This document shows positions 51,966-63,192 of a DNA stretch of 64,000 nucleotides, one piece after another. The stretch is from Phylloscopus collybita (lineage: Eukaryota > Chordata > Aves > Passeriformes > Phylloscopidae). The notes beneath the pieces were generated by a model. That model ran no database searches, was not told the origin of the DNA, and worked only from the letters and a program-made list of their open reading frames with translations. The stretch spans positions 9,672,001-9,736,000 of the forward strand of contig JAJNNQ010000006.1 of NCBI GenBank assembly GCA_027886175.1, written 5' to 3'. A program made the position numbers and the translations under genes. The stretch's first letter is position 1. Each line of letters opens with the position of its first letter.

Positions 51966-54900
51966 TTGCATTTCACATACACGCTTTTCTTGATTTAAGT
52001 CTCCTATGTGATAATGTTTACCTTACATGGTAAAAATGTGTTGCAATACTTTCTTGTGTACAAACTGTTCTGATATCCAGAGACATAAGGATCTGTATGG
52101 TATTCCCACATGGTGAAAATCTATCAAAACTCTTTAGGATATGTATGACAGGCTGGCATTTCAGAGATTGGATAGTTATATTAGAGTTTATCTTTGTGAT
52201 CTACTTAATTTTAACATTAATTTTTGGTAGAAACAAATAAATATCTGGACTGCAAAACAAAACAAAACAAAACAAAACAAAAACAAAAGTTAACATTTTG
52301 TTTAAGAACTTTAGATTATTGGGGTTTTCCATTTATAAGTAGAGTTCTCAATGTAAAATACTTTATGAATATCCTAGTTTTCAGAAATTTTTATTTCTTG
52401 ATTTTTCTCAGTCCTCCAAATCAGTATAATTGTGGAATTAAAATTAGCAGAGCATAAAAATGAGTACTTGTCAAAAATCCTGAGCAAAAGTCATGGCTTA
52501 TTCATTCGGAGAGAGCAAGAATAGATGCATTATGTAATCTGTAGTAACAGATATTTACATTTCTCGCTTACATGAAAGTTATATTGTCAAGCATTCTTAC
52601 TTCTGCAAAAAGAGATTCTATGTCTGCTCTAAACATAGAGTTGAATACTTTGAAATTCTGGATACAAATGATTTCTTGTCAGTTTGTGACTGCTTTTCAG
52701 TACAATGGTATTCAAAACTATTTTACAGGAAGAATATAAAGATTTTCTAAACCTATAAATGTATGCTATGAATATAATTTAAAAATCCTGTCCTTTGTAA
52801 AATGAAGAAAAATGCAGCTGAATAAATATCTATCATTTGAACAGAGGAATTTTGTTGTGCAGGTCTATTTATAAGCAATGAATTCACTGCATTCACAGAG
52901 CTACACAATATTATACTTTGTGGTACTATACAGCAGTTATGAGTAGGAAGAACTATTTTTGAAAAATATTATTTTTATCAGAAACTTTCAGAAACTGCAT
53001 CTTTTATACCTTGAAATTATATTCACAACCTGGCATTCTTCTGGATTTAATTTCTTCCTAATTCAGTAGCAAAATACAAAAAAAAAAAGAGTATTTATTA
53101 TTCTGTTTACTTTCTCTAATAATTGGATTTTTCAATTTATGTAGCACAACCATGATTTTTATCAAAAACTAATCCCAAACTCTTCATAAAAATGATTGTA
53201 AAACATATAGGCTTGCATCAATTGGGTTCAGATGTTCACAAGTTGTCCAGATGTTTGTCTGTATTTCAGTTGTCATTGCAGCTGCATGAGTTGTGTTTGG
53301 GAGTGGGAGCACCAGCAGACCAGGATCCATGTCCAGTGCAGACAAATGAAGTCAAGCCAGATCCTAATGGTCTAGCAGATTTTATCTAGTTGTATTACTG
53401 TTTCCTTTAAGATCATTGCCCAGAGACAAATTGACCCTTATATACTTTCTGCTATAGCAGAATTTTGAAATAGAGAAAAAAAAAAGGCATTTCTTTTTAC
53501 TGCACATGCATTGAAGTTTAATACATTTTCCTTCTTAAGAAGTTATTAAATGCTAGGTTGATGGAGTTGAGTATAGTAACAATTTGAAGAGGAAAGCAGA
53601 TTCACATTATCCTACACTGCTTCACTTGCAGCTGTATAGCGTATGAGATCCACTACTTTGTACATACGTGTCTCCTCCATTGTAGCACCAATTTAAACTG
53701 CACTTCCTTGTGCAGAGTGATTAACAGGCAAAATCCTGTGCTTACATCACACATTCTATAGGATTGAGCAGGAGACAATTGACACAATGAGGACAGTACT
53801 ACAAAACAAATTTTAGCTGCTAAAATGAGTGATAGCTGACAAGGACTACCAGTAAAAGATCCAATAGGTCAAACAAAAAATCAGAAGCTAAAGAAGAGAG
53901 AACATGATGTAAAGGAAACTGCTGATAAAAGACACATTCTGGTCTTTTGGGGAGACTAAAGAAGAATAGAGGAAGATAAAGGCATTTGTTGTTTCTGCTT
54001 CTGATAACAGCAGAAAGAGGAAAGTGAGTCTGTCAGTACAACATTTTCAGCAAATAAATAAATAAATACAACCATGCTGGCAGCAGTCAGGCTACGTTTG
54101 ATATGTTAAGACATTTTAGAGGAGACTGCCACTGAGATTTTCAACCTGCTCTTCTGCCTTACAGGGCTGAGATAACATTTTTTAACATATTCAAGCTTTG
54201 GCAGGCTTTTATGAACCAAAAGGAGCTTGTGGAACTTTAGAATATTACCTGTCTCTGCTTGAATGCTCTTCTTCCCTTAGGTTTTGTACCTTTATGTTGA
54301 TTCCACGTCTGCAACTCAAGATTAATTCACATGGCAAATGAAGGGAACAATTTGGGCAGTGTCATGTAGTTATATGTCATGTAGCACCATTTAAATTGCT
54401 AAATGCAACACATGCATGGGGCTAGTGTGTATGACACAGGACCTTCAGGAGCAATGGAAAATCTGTGGTTGGCAGGTATCAGCCACATGTTAAAGTGTAA
54501 TATCTAAGATGCCACCATGTTCAGGCCCTGGAATTACACACCTTCCTTCACTTTTAGTACGAATCATGTAGGTAACAGATGTAAGCCTCAGTTAGTCCCT
54601 AAAATCTCCCTCAAGATTAGATTTTCTATCCATGCAAATAGTGACTCTGCTAGGATATCTCTCTGTTTGTGTATTGCATTCACAAGAAGAACCAGAAGAT
54701 AAGCATGCTGCAGTATAGTACTAAGACTGTAAGTTATCTGCGAGCAGGGTGTTTGCTTTTTGTCTTCAAGGACCTCATAGGAAAAAAAAAAAAAATCTCT
54801 TTAGAAAGCTGTTTGGATTTCAGCTCTAAAGCCTCCAAGGCTAAACCTTTCAGAGTGGCAGAATGTACCGCTGATGACATGATTTATCTCATTGCACTCT

Positions 54901-56211
54901 AATTTAGAGGTGATATTGCTGAAGTTATTAAGGTAATACACATCCAAGCCACTGAGAGAAGAAAAAAATAAAGAGATCTAATGAATTATGTAAAACCAGC
55001 ATTTCTCCTGGAATTGCTGTTCCTGTTTTCCAAGTTACATATTTCTCAACAAATTGCACATGGTTCAAGATTTTAGCAAGACTCTGCATGCACTACCATA
55101 TACTCCCTTTGTTATAGAAGGTAAAGAATTTATTACCAAAATGCTATTTTCCATGTTCCATGTATATTCCACTATACTAAGCAGGTTACATGGGTTTTTT
55201 GATCCAAGCATTTTTTTGTCATCTAGATAATGTTGTCATTCAATCTTGATAATCAGATGAAGTCTATTCTGCCCCAGTTACTAATGCTGTCAATTTGATA
55301 TCTCCTTTTTAAAACATTAGTTTTCCCAAGAGAGTTAGAGTAATGCCTTTGAAGACTGAATTTGACTGAAAAATTTACAGTAACATAAAGAACACAAATA
55401 AAATAATAGAAGCTTGCCAAGGTGTTTTCTAGCTGGGTTAAGTATATTAATAGCCTTCTGGAGGGTTAATATTTGCACCTATAACTTAAATCAGGAAAAA
55501 GATGAAAATTAACACCTGGTCCTCATTTAGCAAATCATGAGAGAAACTTCTTTAACAGCAGAATTTCTATCTGAAAGAGTAAAGGAAATAATTCTTCACT
55601 AGACTACTACACTTCCTTGTAATAAGATTTTGCTTAGCTATGATTCCTATTCACAGAGACACTTGGGCACAGAAGGGAATTTACAAACCTGGATCATTCA
55701 CTTTGAATTCCTGTAAAATACAAGGAAAGATATTGATGCTATTATTGAGATACACAAAGTCTATCTTGATGAGTTTGAAACTAAAATAAAACACAAAGAA
55801 TATGTTAAAAACCTATCCTCAAATTAACATCAGGGAAACTTTCTGGGTTGCATGTGTATTAGCAAACTAAGCTAGCACCAAGACAAACTGGAACAGAACA
55901 GTTTATGCCAATGGTCATAAACTCTGAATTTACAAAACAACCAATGAGGATGAAGTAGCTCCATGGCCTGTGCCTAGTTCTGAATTTTGCCATCATCAAA
56001 ACCCGTCCTAAAGACCCTTTTAAGAGCACAGCTGGATAGATGGTCAAATTTCAGCCTGAGAAAATAATCTGCCACTGTTTAATTCATGAGTACAGAAATA
56101 TCTTAGCTACTAAAATTTCAGTGCTTTTCATTTCAATACCAGATGATTGTGAGCAGAATCTCAACTCTTGTAAGAGTTAAGCCCATTCTGAAATTAGTTC
56201 CTCAGCTCATT
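51966..56211. other. AT-rich DNA with no gene seen
   Basis: Unique-looking DNA with an AAAAC microsatellite at 52253-52288 and a short AAAT tract near 54053. The plus-strand ORF at 53192-53389 (65 codons) has more balanced amino-acid composition than most, but no known domain and no visible splice context. Confidence 0.55.
52253..52288 (+). repeat. (AAAAC)n microsatellite
   Basis: About seven copies of AAAAC, the last slightly irregular. Confidence 0.9.
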
Positions 56212-56615
56212 GTTCCAGTTTGTCAAGATCTCTTAGAGCCTTTCCCCTTCTCCAGCAGATCAACATTCCCACCTAAACTTTGGTGTTATCTTCGAACTTT
56301 CTGAGGATGCATTTAAATCCCCTTTGTGTAAATCATTGATAAAGATGATAACACTGTCCCTAATACTGAGCCCTGGAGAGCACCACCACTCAGCCACCAA
56401 CCACTCTGGGCCCAGCCATCCAGCCAGTATTGTGCCAAACAAAGAGTTCACCTGTCCAAGCCACATGCAGCCAGCTTCTCCAGGAGAATGCTGTGAGAGA
56501 CAATGTCACACACGTCACATTAGATAGAAAACATTCACAGCCTTTCCTTATCTACTGAGCATGTCACTTTTTCATAGAAGCAGGATTTAATACTGCTTTT
56601 CCCCATGATTTTAAC
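56212..56615 (-). mobile_element. CR1 LINE ORF2 reverse transcriptase remnant, antisense
   Basis: Read on the minus strand the segment follows the CR1 RT region that ends at the catalytic loop: KVTR...DKA..., then LLEKLAAHGLDG-like and NSLFGTILAGWLGPEW-like pieces, then FINDLHKGDLNAS. On the plus strand the equivalents are blocks such as GAGAATGCTGTGAGAGACA and TACTGAGCCCTGGAG. The motif that should read FADD reads FEDN, so the active site is lost. Frameshifts break the frame. Ends are approximate. Confidence 0.87.
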
Positions 56616-57591
56616 TGAAATAGGTATGAATGGACCAGTTTAAGGGCTATACTGTCCTTACTTTAAAAAGTTTGATATGAGAAAAATATATACATGATAA
56701 AGGCAGAATTTGGAGACTAATTACATGTAGAAAGGCATTCAGATTTCGTAGGTTTTTCTGAAGATAAATCATGCCCTTTTGTGATTTCTCTTAGATGTGA
56801 CCAATAAAAAACCCTAGCATAATGGAGTATGGACATAAAAGCAATGCAGTAAGTAGTACAGATTGACTTTAACGTAATTATCCTGGGTTTAGGTACTGAG
56901 TTTGTTTTTTATTATCAATCCAGTGTAAAACATAAGAGTTCAAAGCTTGGAATCACCTTAGCAAATCCAGCAAGTAAAGAGACCTTGAATTACCTACCAG
57001 AATTTTCTGTTATATTTCACGAAATTTAAAACTTCTTTCAAATACTTTTTAGTAAAAAAAACCCCACCTGTATACAGCATCTAAATTTGACCTCCTGTAG
57101 GCAACCAAGCCTATATTTTCTTGGTCCCACAACTGTCATCTGAAGAAACATTTTGTGAAATACTGAATTGAGCAAAGAGTTATATTGATTTTTATAACAA
57201 GTAGAGTGTTAATGTTTTTTTTATACCAAGTAGAGGAGAATATTCAGAACAATTGGGAAAAGATTCTGAGCACATATCTACAACTGAGAAAATCACTTTA
57301 GATTTCTGTATTCAAAGATGAACAATAAACAAGTATCATGCCGCTGTTCACTCTTTGGGTTTAGGGGAATATACCTGGATTTAGTTTGGGTGGTGCACAG
57401 GAAAAACAACAAAATTCTCAGGAGGTTCAATAAGAACTTTTTCTTGCAACCTTTAGAACATTCCAACTGAATACAGCATGTGGCAAATTTGAAATTAGCA
57501 ATCTTTAACTTATCCAGACACAACAAGACACTTAACAAGGCACTGACATAGAATTTTGGGCATGGCTTACAATATCTTTCAAGGAGAAGAT
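56616..57591. other. AT-rich DNA with no gene seen
   Basis: Nothing recognisable between the CR1 remnant and the purine tract. Minus-strand ORFs ending here (57293-57796 and its neighbours) are frames through the purine tract carried into unique DNA. Confidence 0.6.
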
Positions 57592-57737
57592 AGAAGAAGA
57601 AAGGAAAGGGAAAGGGAAAGGGAAAGGGAAAGGGAAAGGGAAAGAAGAGAAAGAGAAAGAGAAAGAGAAAGAGAAAGAGAAAGAGAAAGAGAAAGAGAAA
57701 GAGAAAGAGAAAGAGAAAGGGAAAGGGAAAGGGAGAA

Positions 57738-57770
<33 letters not shown>

Positions 57771-57822
57771 AAGAAAGCAAGAAAGCAAGAAAGCAAGAAA
57801 GCAAGAAAGAAAGAAAGAAAGA
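57592..57822 (+). repeat. Compound purine microsatellite, G-quadruplex and triplex-prone
   Basis: 186 uninterrupted purines (57592-57777) are followed by four GCAAGAAA-type units and GAAA. The order is GGGAAA repeats (six GGG runs at 57608-57640), GAGAAA repeats to about 57716, more GGGAAA, GA repeats, then AAGC/AAGA. The GGGAAA block meets the usual sequence rule for G-quadruplexes. Long homopurine mirror-like DNA can also form triplexes. The large ORFs here (Arg-Glu on one strand, Ser-Leu or Phe-Leu on the other) are artefacts of the repeat. Confidence 0.95.
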
Positions 57823-59639
57823 GTCACCACCCTAGGATTCTGCATTGTCTCAGCTGCTTTCAAACCCGGGGTAGTCAAGTGTGCCTCGCAGCACACATCA
57901 CTGTCCTTTTATCTCTTCTGGTCTGCTGGGGCCCTCCTCCAGGTGAGCTTATGCTGATTTCAGCTCCAAAGTCTTACACCTGCATTTTACACAGAGCCAG
58001 GATGTTCCCAGATGGCCCTTGCAGTCGATCACACCCTTACAGTGGTGGTCAGCACTGACTTTTCCAATGCTCACACACTTCACAGCGCAGTCTCAGAAGG
58101 CTCAAGGGTGCTGGGGGGAGCAGAGCGCTGTCCCACCCACAGCTGAGCCTGCCCTGTTCCCCACCACTTCCCAGCTGGTTGTTTTGAGCCAATCTCTCCT
58201 CCAGTCTCCCACAATGAGGAACAATTGATAACAGTCTATTTTAGAGGCCAAATTTCAGACAAGATGGATTACATCTTTTAAGTATCCATTGTATTGTGAA
58301 GGGATTCTATGCAACTAACCCAAGTGTGGGGTATTTATCTGACTTCAGGTTCTGTCATGGTGTTTATTCACAGGCAGACACAGATTAAGTGGTCTGAGTA
58401 CAGCAAACCATTAATGATTCCTAGAAAGATTATGGGTTTTTTTAAGCAAGTAAAATCAAATGAGGACTTGGATTTCAAGTGCATCTTTGAGCAAAGGATC
58501 TTTTGCTGTTATTAAGAATGATGAGGAGAGCTACATCTTCAGCCTGTCTCTGATTGAACAGGTAGGAGTGGAGGCATGACATGCTTTGGGATGTTAATTC
58601 TTCCATCATATTTATGTCAAATCAAGTTAGGAAGATACTGTAAGAATGTCTTTTCTCTGTCAGATACTGATTTGGTATGTTCCAGGAAATTAAGTCTTAT
58701 TCTTTTAAATTACCTGTGTGGCCATGACTATGAATTTCACAAAGTCATTTTCAAAGGAAATAGACAATCATATCAACATTTAATTTCTGGATCATTTATT
58801 GCATTTTGCCTTATGGAAAGGATGTAATAAAAGAAAATTTCACATTTGAGATGGATGTGAAGATGTTCTCTGACAGCTGCTTTCTACCTTTGTTACGTGA
58901 TGCTGGATTCTAACTACTTTATTTACCTAAAATACAGATATCTAAGCTTTGCTAGTCAGCTTGAACTAATGAGCAAAAGTAAGCCCATCTAGATGATAAT
59001 ACTGATGTGTTTTACTTCTCTTAGACGCCTATGTTAATAGACATATCTCACCCTGCAGGTATGTATCTCTCTGACGTGACTATGAGGAAAGTCTGTCAAG
59101 ACTTACTTGGATTTAAATACTTAGCTGTTAGACACCAGAATTTACGTGGGATAAATTTCACACTGTGTGAGATGAAAATAAACAAAACAAAAAAACCCCA
59201 TGAAACCACAAAATTTGCAATTTTTCATCATGCATATATAATATTGCATGTATCTATTACAGTGTGTGTATATATAAATGGCATATATAAATTTATCAAT
59301 ATGTTTATATTATATATATAACTTGCAGTTAACAACTAGAAAGATTCATTTATTATCTGTTATTATTTAGGAAGATAAGTAGATTCTTTCTGCATAATTA
59401 TTCACGTTGAAGCGCAGCTAAATTCTTGCAATATTCCTTTCTCTAAAACAATTGCATGGTTGATGACACAGCAGTTGACACAGCAGTTCCACTACCATCA
59501 CACCTGTTCAATAGAAGCAATGGCTTTAAAATACATACTTTTTGCAGTTGTGGTTAGTCACAGTTGCTCTCAGTAAGCTCACATTTTCAGTGGAGAAAGC
59601 TGGTCTCTAGAAACAGACTACTGAGCAGACTGTCTCTGT
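57823..59639. other. No gene seen; GC-richer first 400 bases
   Basis: 57823-58240 is clearly richer in GC than its surroundings and may be an old retroelement fragment, but I cannot assign it. The rest is AT-rich unique DNA with TA-rich sequence near 59235-59325. Confidence 0.5.
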
Positions 59640-59990
59640 ACTAGCAGATATACATACTAATTAATGTAGCAAGAGGTTACCTCCACAGCCACACAGAGCA
59701 CAGAAAGACAATAGCGGGAAGGGGAGCCCAGATAATACTCTGCCCTCATTACTGACGACCAGGACAAAGCAACCTTTGTTTAGCAAGGTTTTCAGCCAAG
59801 AGTCTGATAAGAAGCAGATCCTCCAAGGTGGGATAGTGTTTTTTATCATGTCAGTGTCCTCTCTTACACAGCTATCTCAGTCACAAATCTCCCCCCTGGG
59901 AAGGTATTTGGACACTCATACATAGACTTGAGGGATTTTATCCCTTCTGATGGAACATAACTGTTCAACAATGCTGAGGTGAAAGGCAGC
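59640..59990 (+). mobile_element. Endogenous retrovirus internal 3' remnant, family B, copy 2
   Basis: It precedes the second family B LTR in the same way as 12228-12539 precedes the first. A block at 59831 aligns with 12461, and the segment just before the LTR (GAGGTGAAAGGCAGC) is a decayed purine-rich tract. The distance from that block to the LTR is about 160 bp here against 79 bp in copy 1, so one copy has gained or lost about 80 bp. No open retroviral frame remains. Confidence 0.5.
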
Positions 59991-60538
59991 TGTTGTGTTG
60001 TAGAAAGGGTCATAAACTGTCAAAGATCCCTGAAATGCTTACAGACTAATTTTTGGGGCCTTCTACCAGAGGACTGCACATGATCCACAGTGTTGCAATA
60101 GACAATGTAAAACTTCCTCCCATGGGGAGGTACCTGTGCATTCCCACTTGAACATCAACGCATTGAACTTTGTAGTTTGAGAGCTTTCTCCATGCCTGAT
60201 AGATCAAGACTGTGACCAATGGACACAGGAGTTGCAGCTATCAAGCCTTGTCACTGGTGGTGATATCTTTGTTACCTACTCTTATCCTTTCTTTTTCTTT
60301 CTTTCCTTCTTTTCCTTATATATTTTTTAAGTGATGTCTTTATACTTTTATGTAGATAATAACCAAAACAGTTATATATCTCCTTTCCTATGTAACCATT
60401 TTTTTCTAAAATAAACCTGCTATACATACACATATATAAGCACTGGTAATTCAGTGTCATTTCACTCTAATCCACCCCAAGGGATCTTATTATCAACAAG
60501 AACCTCAGTTAACTCACCTCCAGCAACAGGTGGTAACA
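59991..60538 (+). mobile_element. Endogenous retrovirus LTR, family B, copy 2
   Basis: 548 bp, starting TGTTGTG and ending GGTAACA, with AATAAA at about 60420-60425. It is co-linear with 12540-13114, but diverged by many substitutions and indels. A CT-rich tract (60285-60320) has expanded in this copy. Same orientation as copy 1, 47.5 kb away. Confidence 0.78.
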
Positions 60539-60729
60539 GGGCCACGTGGTGGTTGAGTGGTGAATGTTTCAGCAGTGCACATGACTTAAAACATGACATA
60601 TTTTGAGGAGGAATGAAAGGAAGGAAAAATGGATTTAAGTGATTTGGAGAGGAACAAGCATGGATAAATAAATGAGTAAGGGGGTAAAAAACCCCGGTCA
60701 TGTGTCAGTGCTTTTCTGTTCAGTTTATT

Positions 60730-60769
<40 letters not shown>

Positions 60770-60792
60770 CTCTGGAAAAAATAATGTGGGTG
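60539..60792. other. Short spacer with TA microsatellite
   Basis: Unique sequence between the LTR and the CR1 fragment; (TA)n at 60736-60766. The ORF frames here translate the microsatellite (YIYIYI). Confidence 0.7.
60736..60766. repeat. (TA)n microsatellite
   Basis: About 15 TA dinucleotides preceded by GTGTG. Confidence 0.92.
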
Positions 60793-61130
60793 TAACCTAA
60801 TCACAGCCTTCCAGTACCTGAAGGGAGCCTACAACAAAGATAGAGATGGACTATTTACAGGAGCCAAGGGAGAATAGATTCAAACTAAAATAGAGTAGGT
60901 TTAGACTAGATTTTAGAAGGAAATTCTTTGCTGTGAGAGTGGTGAGGTACTGGGACAGGTTGTCCAGAGAAGCTGTGTATGCTCCATCCAAGGAAGTTTT
61001 CAAGGCCAGATTGGATGCAGCTTTGAGCTTACCCTGGCCTAGTGAAAGTTGTCCCTGCCCATGGCAGAGGACTTGGAACCAGGTGATCTACAAGCTCCTT
61101 TCCAACACAAACCATTCTATAATTCTGTGA
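60793..61130 (+). mobile_element. CR1 LINE, ORF2 C-terminus and 3' end
   Basis: The longest CR1 tail in the window. It begins with the ORF2 segment AAFQYLKGAY-like (FQYLKGAYNKDRDGLF in translation). It continues with an open piece, MRVVRYWDRLSREAVYAPS then KEVFKARLDAALS, which is the conserved C-terminal end of CR1 ORF2. After that come the 3' UTR blocks TTGTCCCTGCCCATGGCAG and AACCAGGTGATCTACAAG, and the terminal ATTCTATAATTCTGTGA. A frameshift and stops upstream separate the two coding pieces. No poly-A tail, as expected for CR1. Confidence 0.92.
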
Positions 61131-62332
61131 TATATGTGGTGAATATGTGTGATTGATAGGCATGTTCCTACTGGTTGTATATGCTCAGCTTTGCTACAGG
61201 TTTCACCTAAGAAGAAGCACCTTTCACAGAGCTGCAGCAGCCTCACTTTGTCAGGTTATTGGACTTGGCCCAGTGTTTTTCTCTTATGATACTCTCTTAC
61301 TTACATATGTAGCTTTGAAGGTGAGCTCTGACACATCTGACTGCTCAGATACAACCAGGGGAATGTCTAACTAAGTGCCCACAGCCATATCCTTTCCCCA
61401 GTGGATCCACTGTTCTTTCTTAGAACTTAGGGTGCATAGTATTTCATCTGTTTTCTACATAAATAAGGTGAGGATGAAGCATAATGAGGCATGACTCAGC
61501 CTTTCTGAAATGTTAACCACATTGGCCTATGTTGTATTTCCATTTGTTTTACAAAAATAACATCTTAGCTCTATCACTTTTTACAGCTAAGAGCAAATAT
61601 TGCATTTTCTGTCCTTGGGATAATTCTTTCCTCATGCCACTTCCAAGGTCTTTTCACATTTTAAAATTCAAATATTGGTTCTGTAAAAAGAGTGTTCCAA
61701 AAATACAGTAAAATATTTATTACTCACATTTTAAAGAATCATGTGAATCAATTAATTTAGATTTATTTCAAGTAACGTATGTCTCTTGAGCGATTGAAAA
61801 TTCAGAAATTTTCTTCAGTATATATTAAAGTTTCTCAAAAGTCTAAGGAAAATAATGCATTAAATGTGAAAAAAAATCATAATTATTGCTGGTAGCTATT
61901 AGTTACTGTAATTTATGATTAAAAATACTGGATGTCTCCTACATATTTATAGCAGCCAATATTATTTCAGCACTTATGAATAATAAAAATAGGCATGCTT
62001 CCCATATGACTGATACAAATTCATTACTACTCTTGTTAAAATTCGAGTTAGTAACTCAGGAAGCTAATTGTGATTTCTTTTTCTGTGTTAAGTGAACGTG
62101 CAAGGATATGTCAGTGTCTGCTTTAAGCTTTTAAAGTTTACAGACACGAAGTAGAATAACAGAAATATTTGATACAAGTGAAATAATTTGTGGGCAGAAA
62201 ACATGTTTTATTCAATTTTTCCTTTTACTGAAATAGCCTCCTCTCCCCCTTCCTCAATTCACTCTTTCTCTTTCCTTCTTTATTTTACTACTTTCACACT
62301 GAGTTGGATATAGAGGCAGAAAGACAACAGAG

Positions 62333-62434
62333 GGAAGGAAGGAAGGAAGGAAGGAAGGAAGGAAGGAAGGAAGGAAGGAAGGAAGGAAGGAAGGAAGGAA
62401 GGAAGGAAGGAAGGAAGGAAGGAAGGAAGGAAGG
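62333..62434 (+). repeat. (GGAA)n microsatellite, about 25 units
   Basis: Uninterrupted GGAA for about 102 bp. Arrays of this unit are known to bind ETS-family factors in other vertebrates; a role here is unproven. The minus-strand ORF of Leu-Pro-Ser-Phe repeats is an artefact of the array. Confidence 0.95.
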
Positions 62435-62777
62435 AGATATAAAGTAGGAAAATGAGAGCTTTCAGGTAGTTATCACTTATACTGCTGTTTATATTGTCCA
62501 TTATTTGTTCCATTAAAATAATCTTATTAGGAAGCCATGACTGCCATTTTTCCTGGTTATTTCTTGAGATATCCTAACTGCTTTTGGTATCTGACATAAA
62601 ATTCTGTATTTCTTTTTCTATCTCATGCAGCTCAGAAGTCATGGTATGCAAATTCCATGGTTACTGCCAATGGAGAAAAGACACTCATGAATGAAGCAGT
62701 GCACTGTTAGAAAGTGAATTAACATTCAGGAACAATCCTCACTGTTATAAACACAAATAACTGATATTCTTTAAAAA

Positions 62778-62803
62778 AAAGAGAGAGAAAGAGAGAGAGA
62801 GTG
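62778..62803 (+). repeat. (GA)n microsatellite
   Basis: GA dinucleotides with one AA interruption, preceded by an eight-base A run. Confidence 0.85.
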
Positions 62804-63089
62804 ACAGAAGGGCAGTATTTTCTAGTGTTTCTAAACAAAACCGAATCAAAATAGATGATAAGAGATTTAAGTTTGAATTTACAAACTGTGGAATTCATAG
62901 TCACCAAATATTTCACATTTTTATGGTTTGCAGCTGTGTTTAAATAAATCTATCTAATTATATTGAAGGCTGCATTGTAATCACAGGCTAATCCCATTTG
63001 CCTGCCCAGACCATGATAACAATGAGCTTGACTGGGTTATTAAGATTTGCAAATAGACTGGGTTTTGCATTTATCCTAAGGTTCTCACG

Positions 63090-63192
63090 TTCGTTCGTTC
63101 TTTCGTTCCTTCCTTCTTTCTTTCCTTCCTTCCTTCCTTCCTTCCTTCCTTCCATTTGGTTTGGTTTGGTTTGGTTTGGTTTGGTTTGGTTT
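63090..63192 (+). repeat. Compound TTCG/TTCC/TTTGG microsatellite
   Basis: TTCG units (63090-63107) pass into TTCC and TTTC units to about 63153, then TTTGG units to about 63192. The change from TTCG to TTCC fits CpG decay within one array. TTTG-rich simple sequence continues to about 63240. Confidence 0.9.

Noticed and set aside
53192..53389. 65-codon plus-strand ORF with balanced composition
   Set aside because: Considered as an exon, but no convincing acceptor and donor in frame and no homology that I recognise.
57293..57957. Four overlapping ORFs of 90-167 codons on both strands
   Set aside because: They translate the purine microsatellite (Arg-Glu on one strand, Ser-Leu and Phe-Leu/Phe-Pro on the other) and its immediate flanks. 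They have no independent coding evidence.
57823..58240. GC-rich stretch beside the purine tract as a possible promoter or exon
   Set aside because: No CpG richness, TATA box, splice sites or recognised protein; left unassigned.
62280..62513. 77-codon minus-strand ORF with Leu-Pro-Ser-Phe repeats
   Set aside because: A translation of the GGAA microsatellite.
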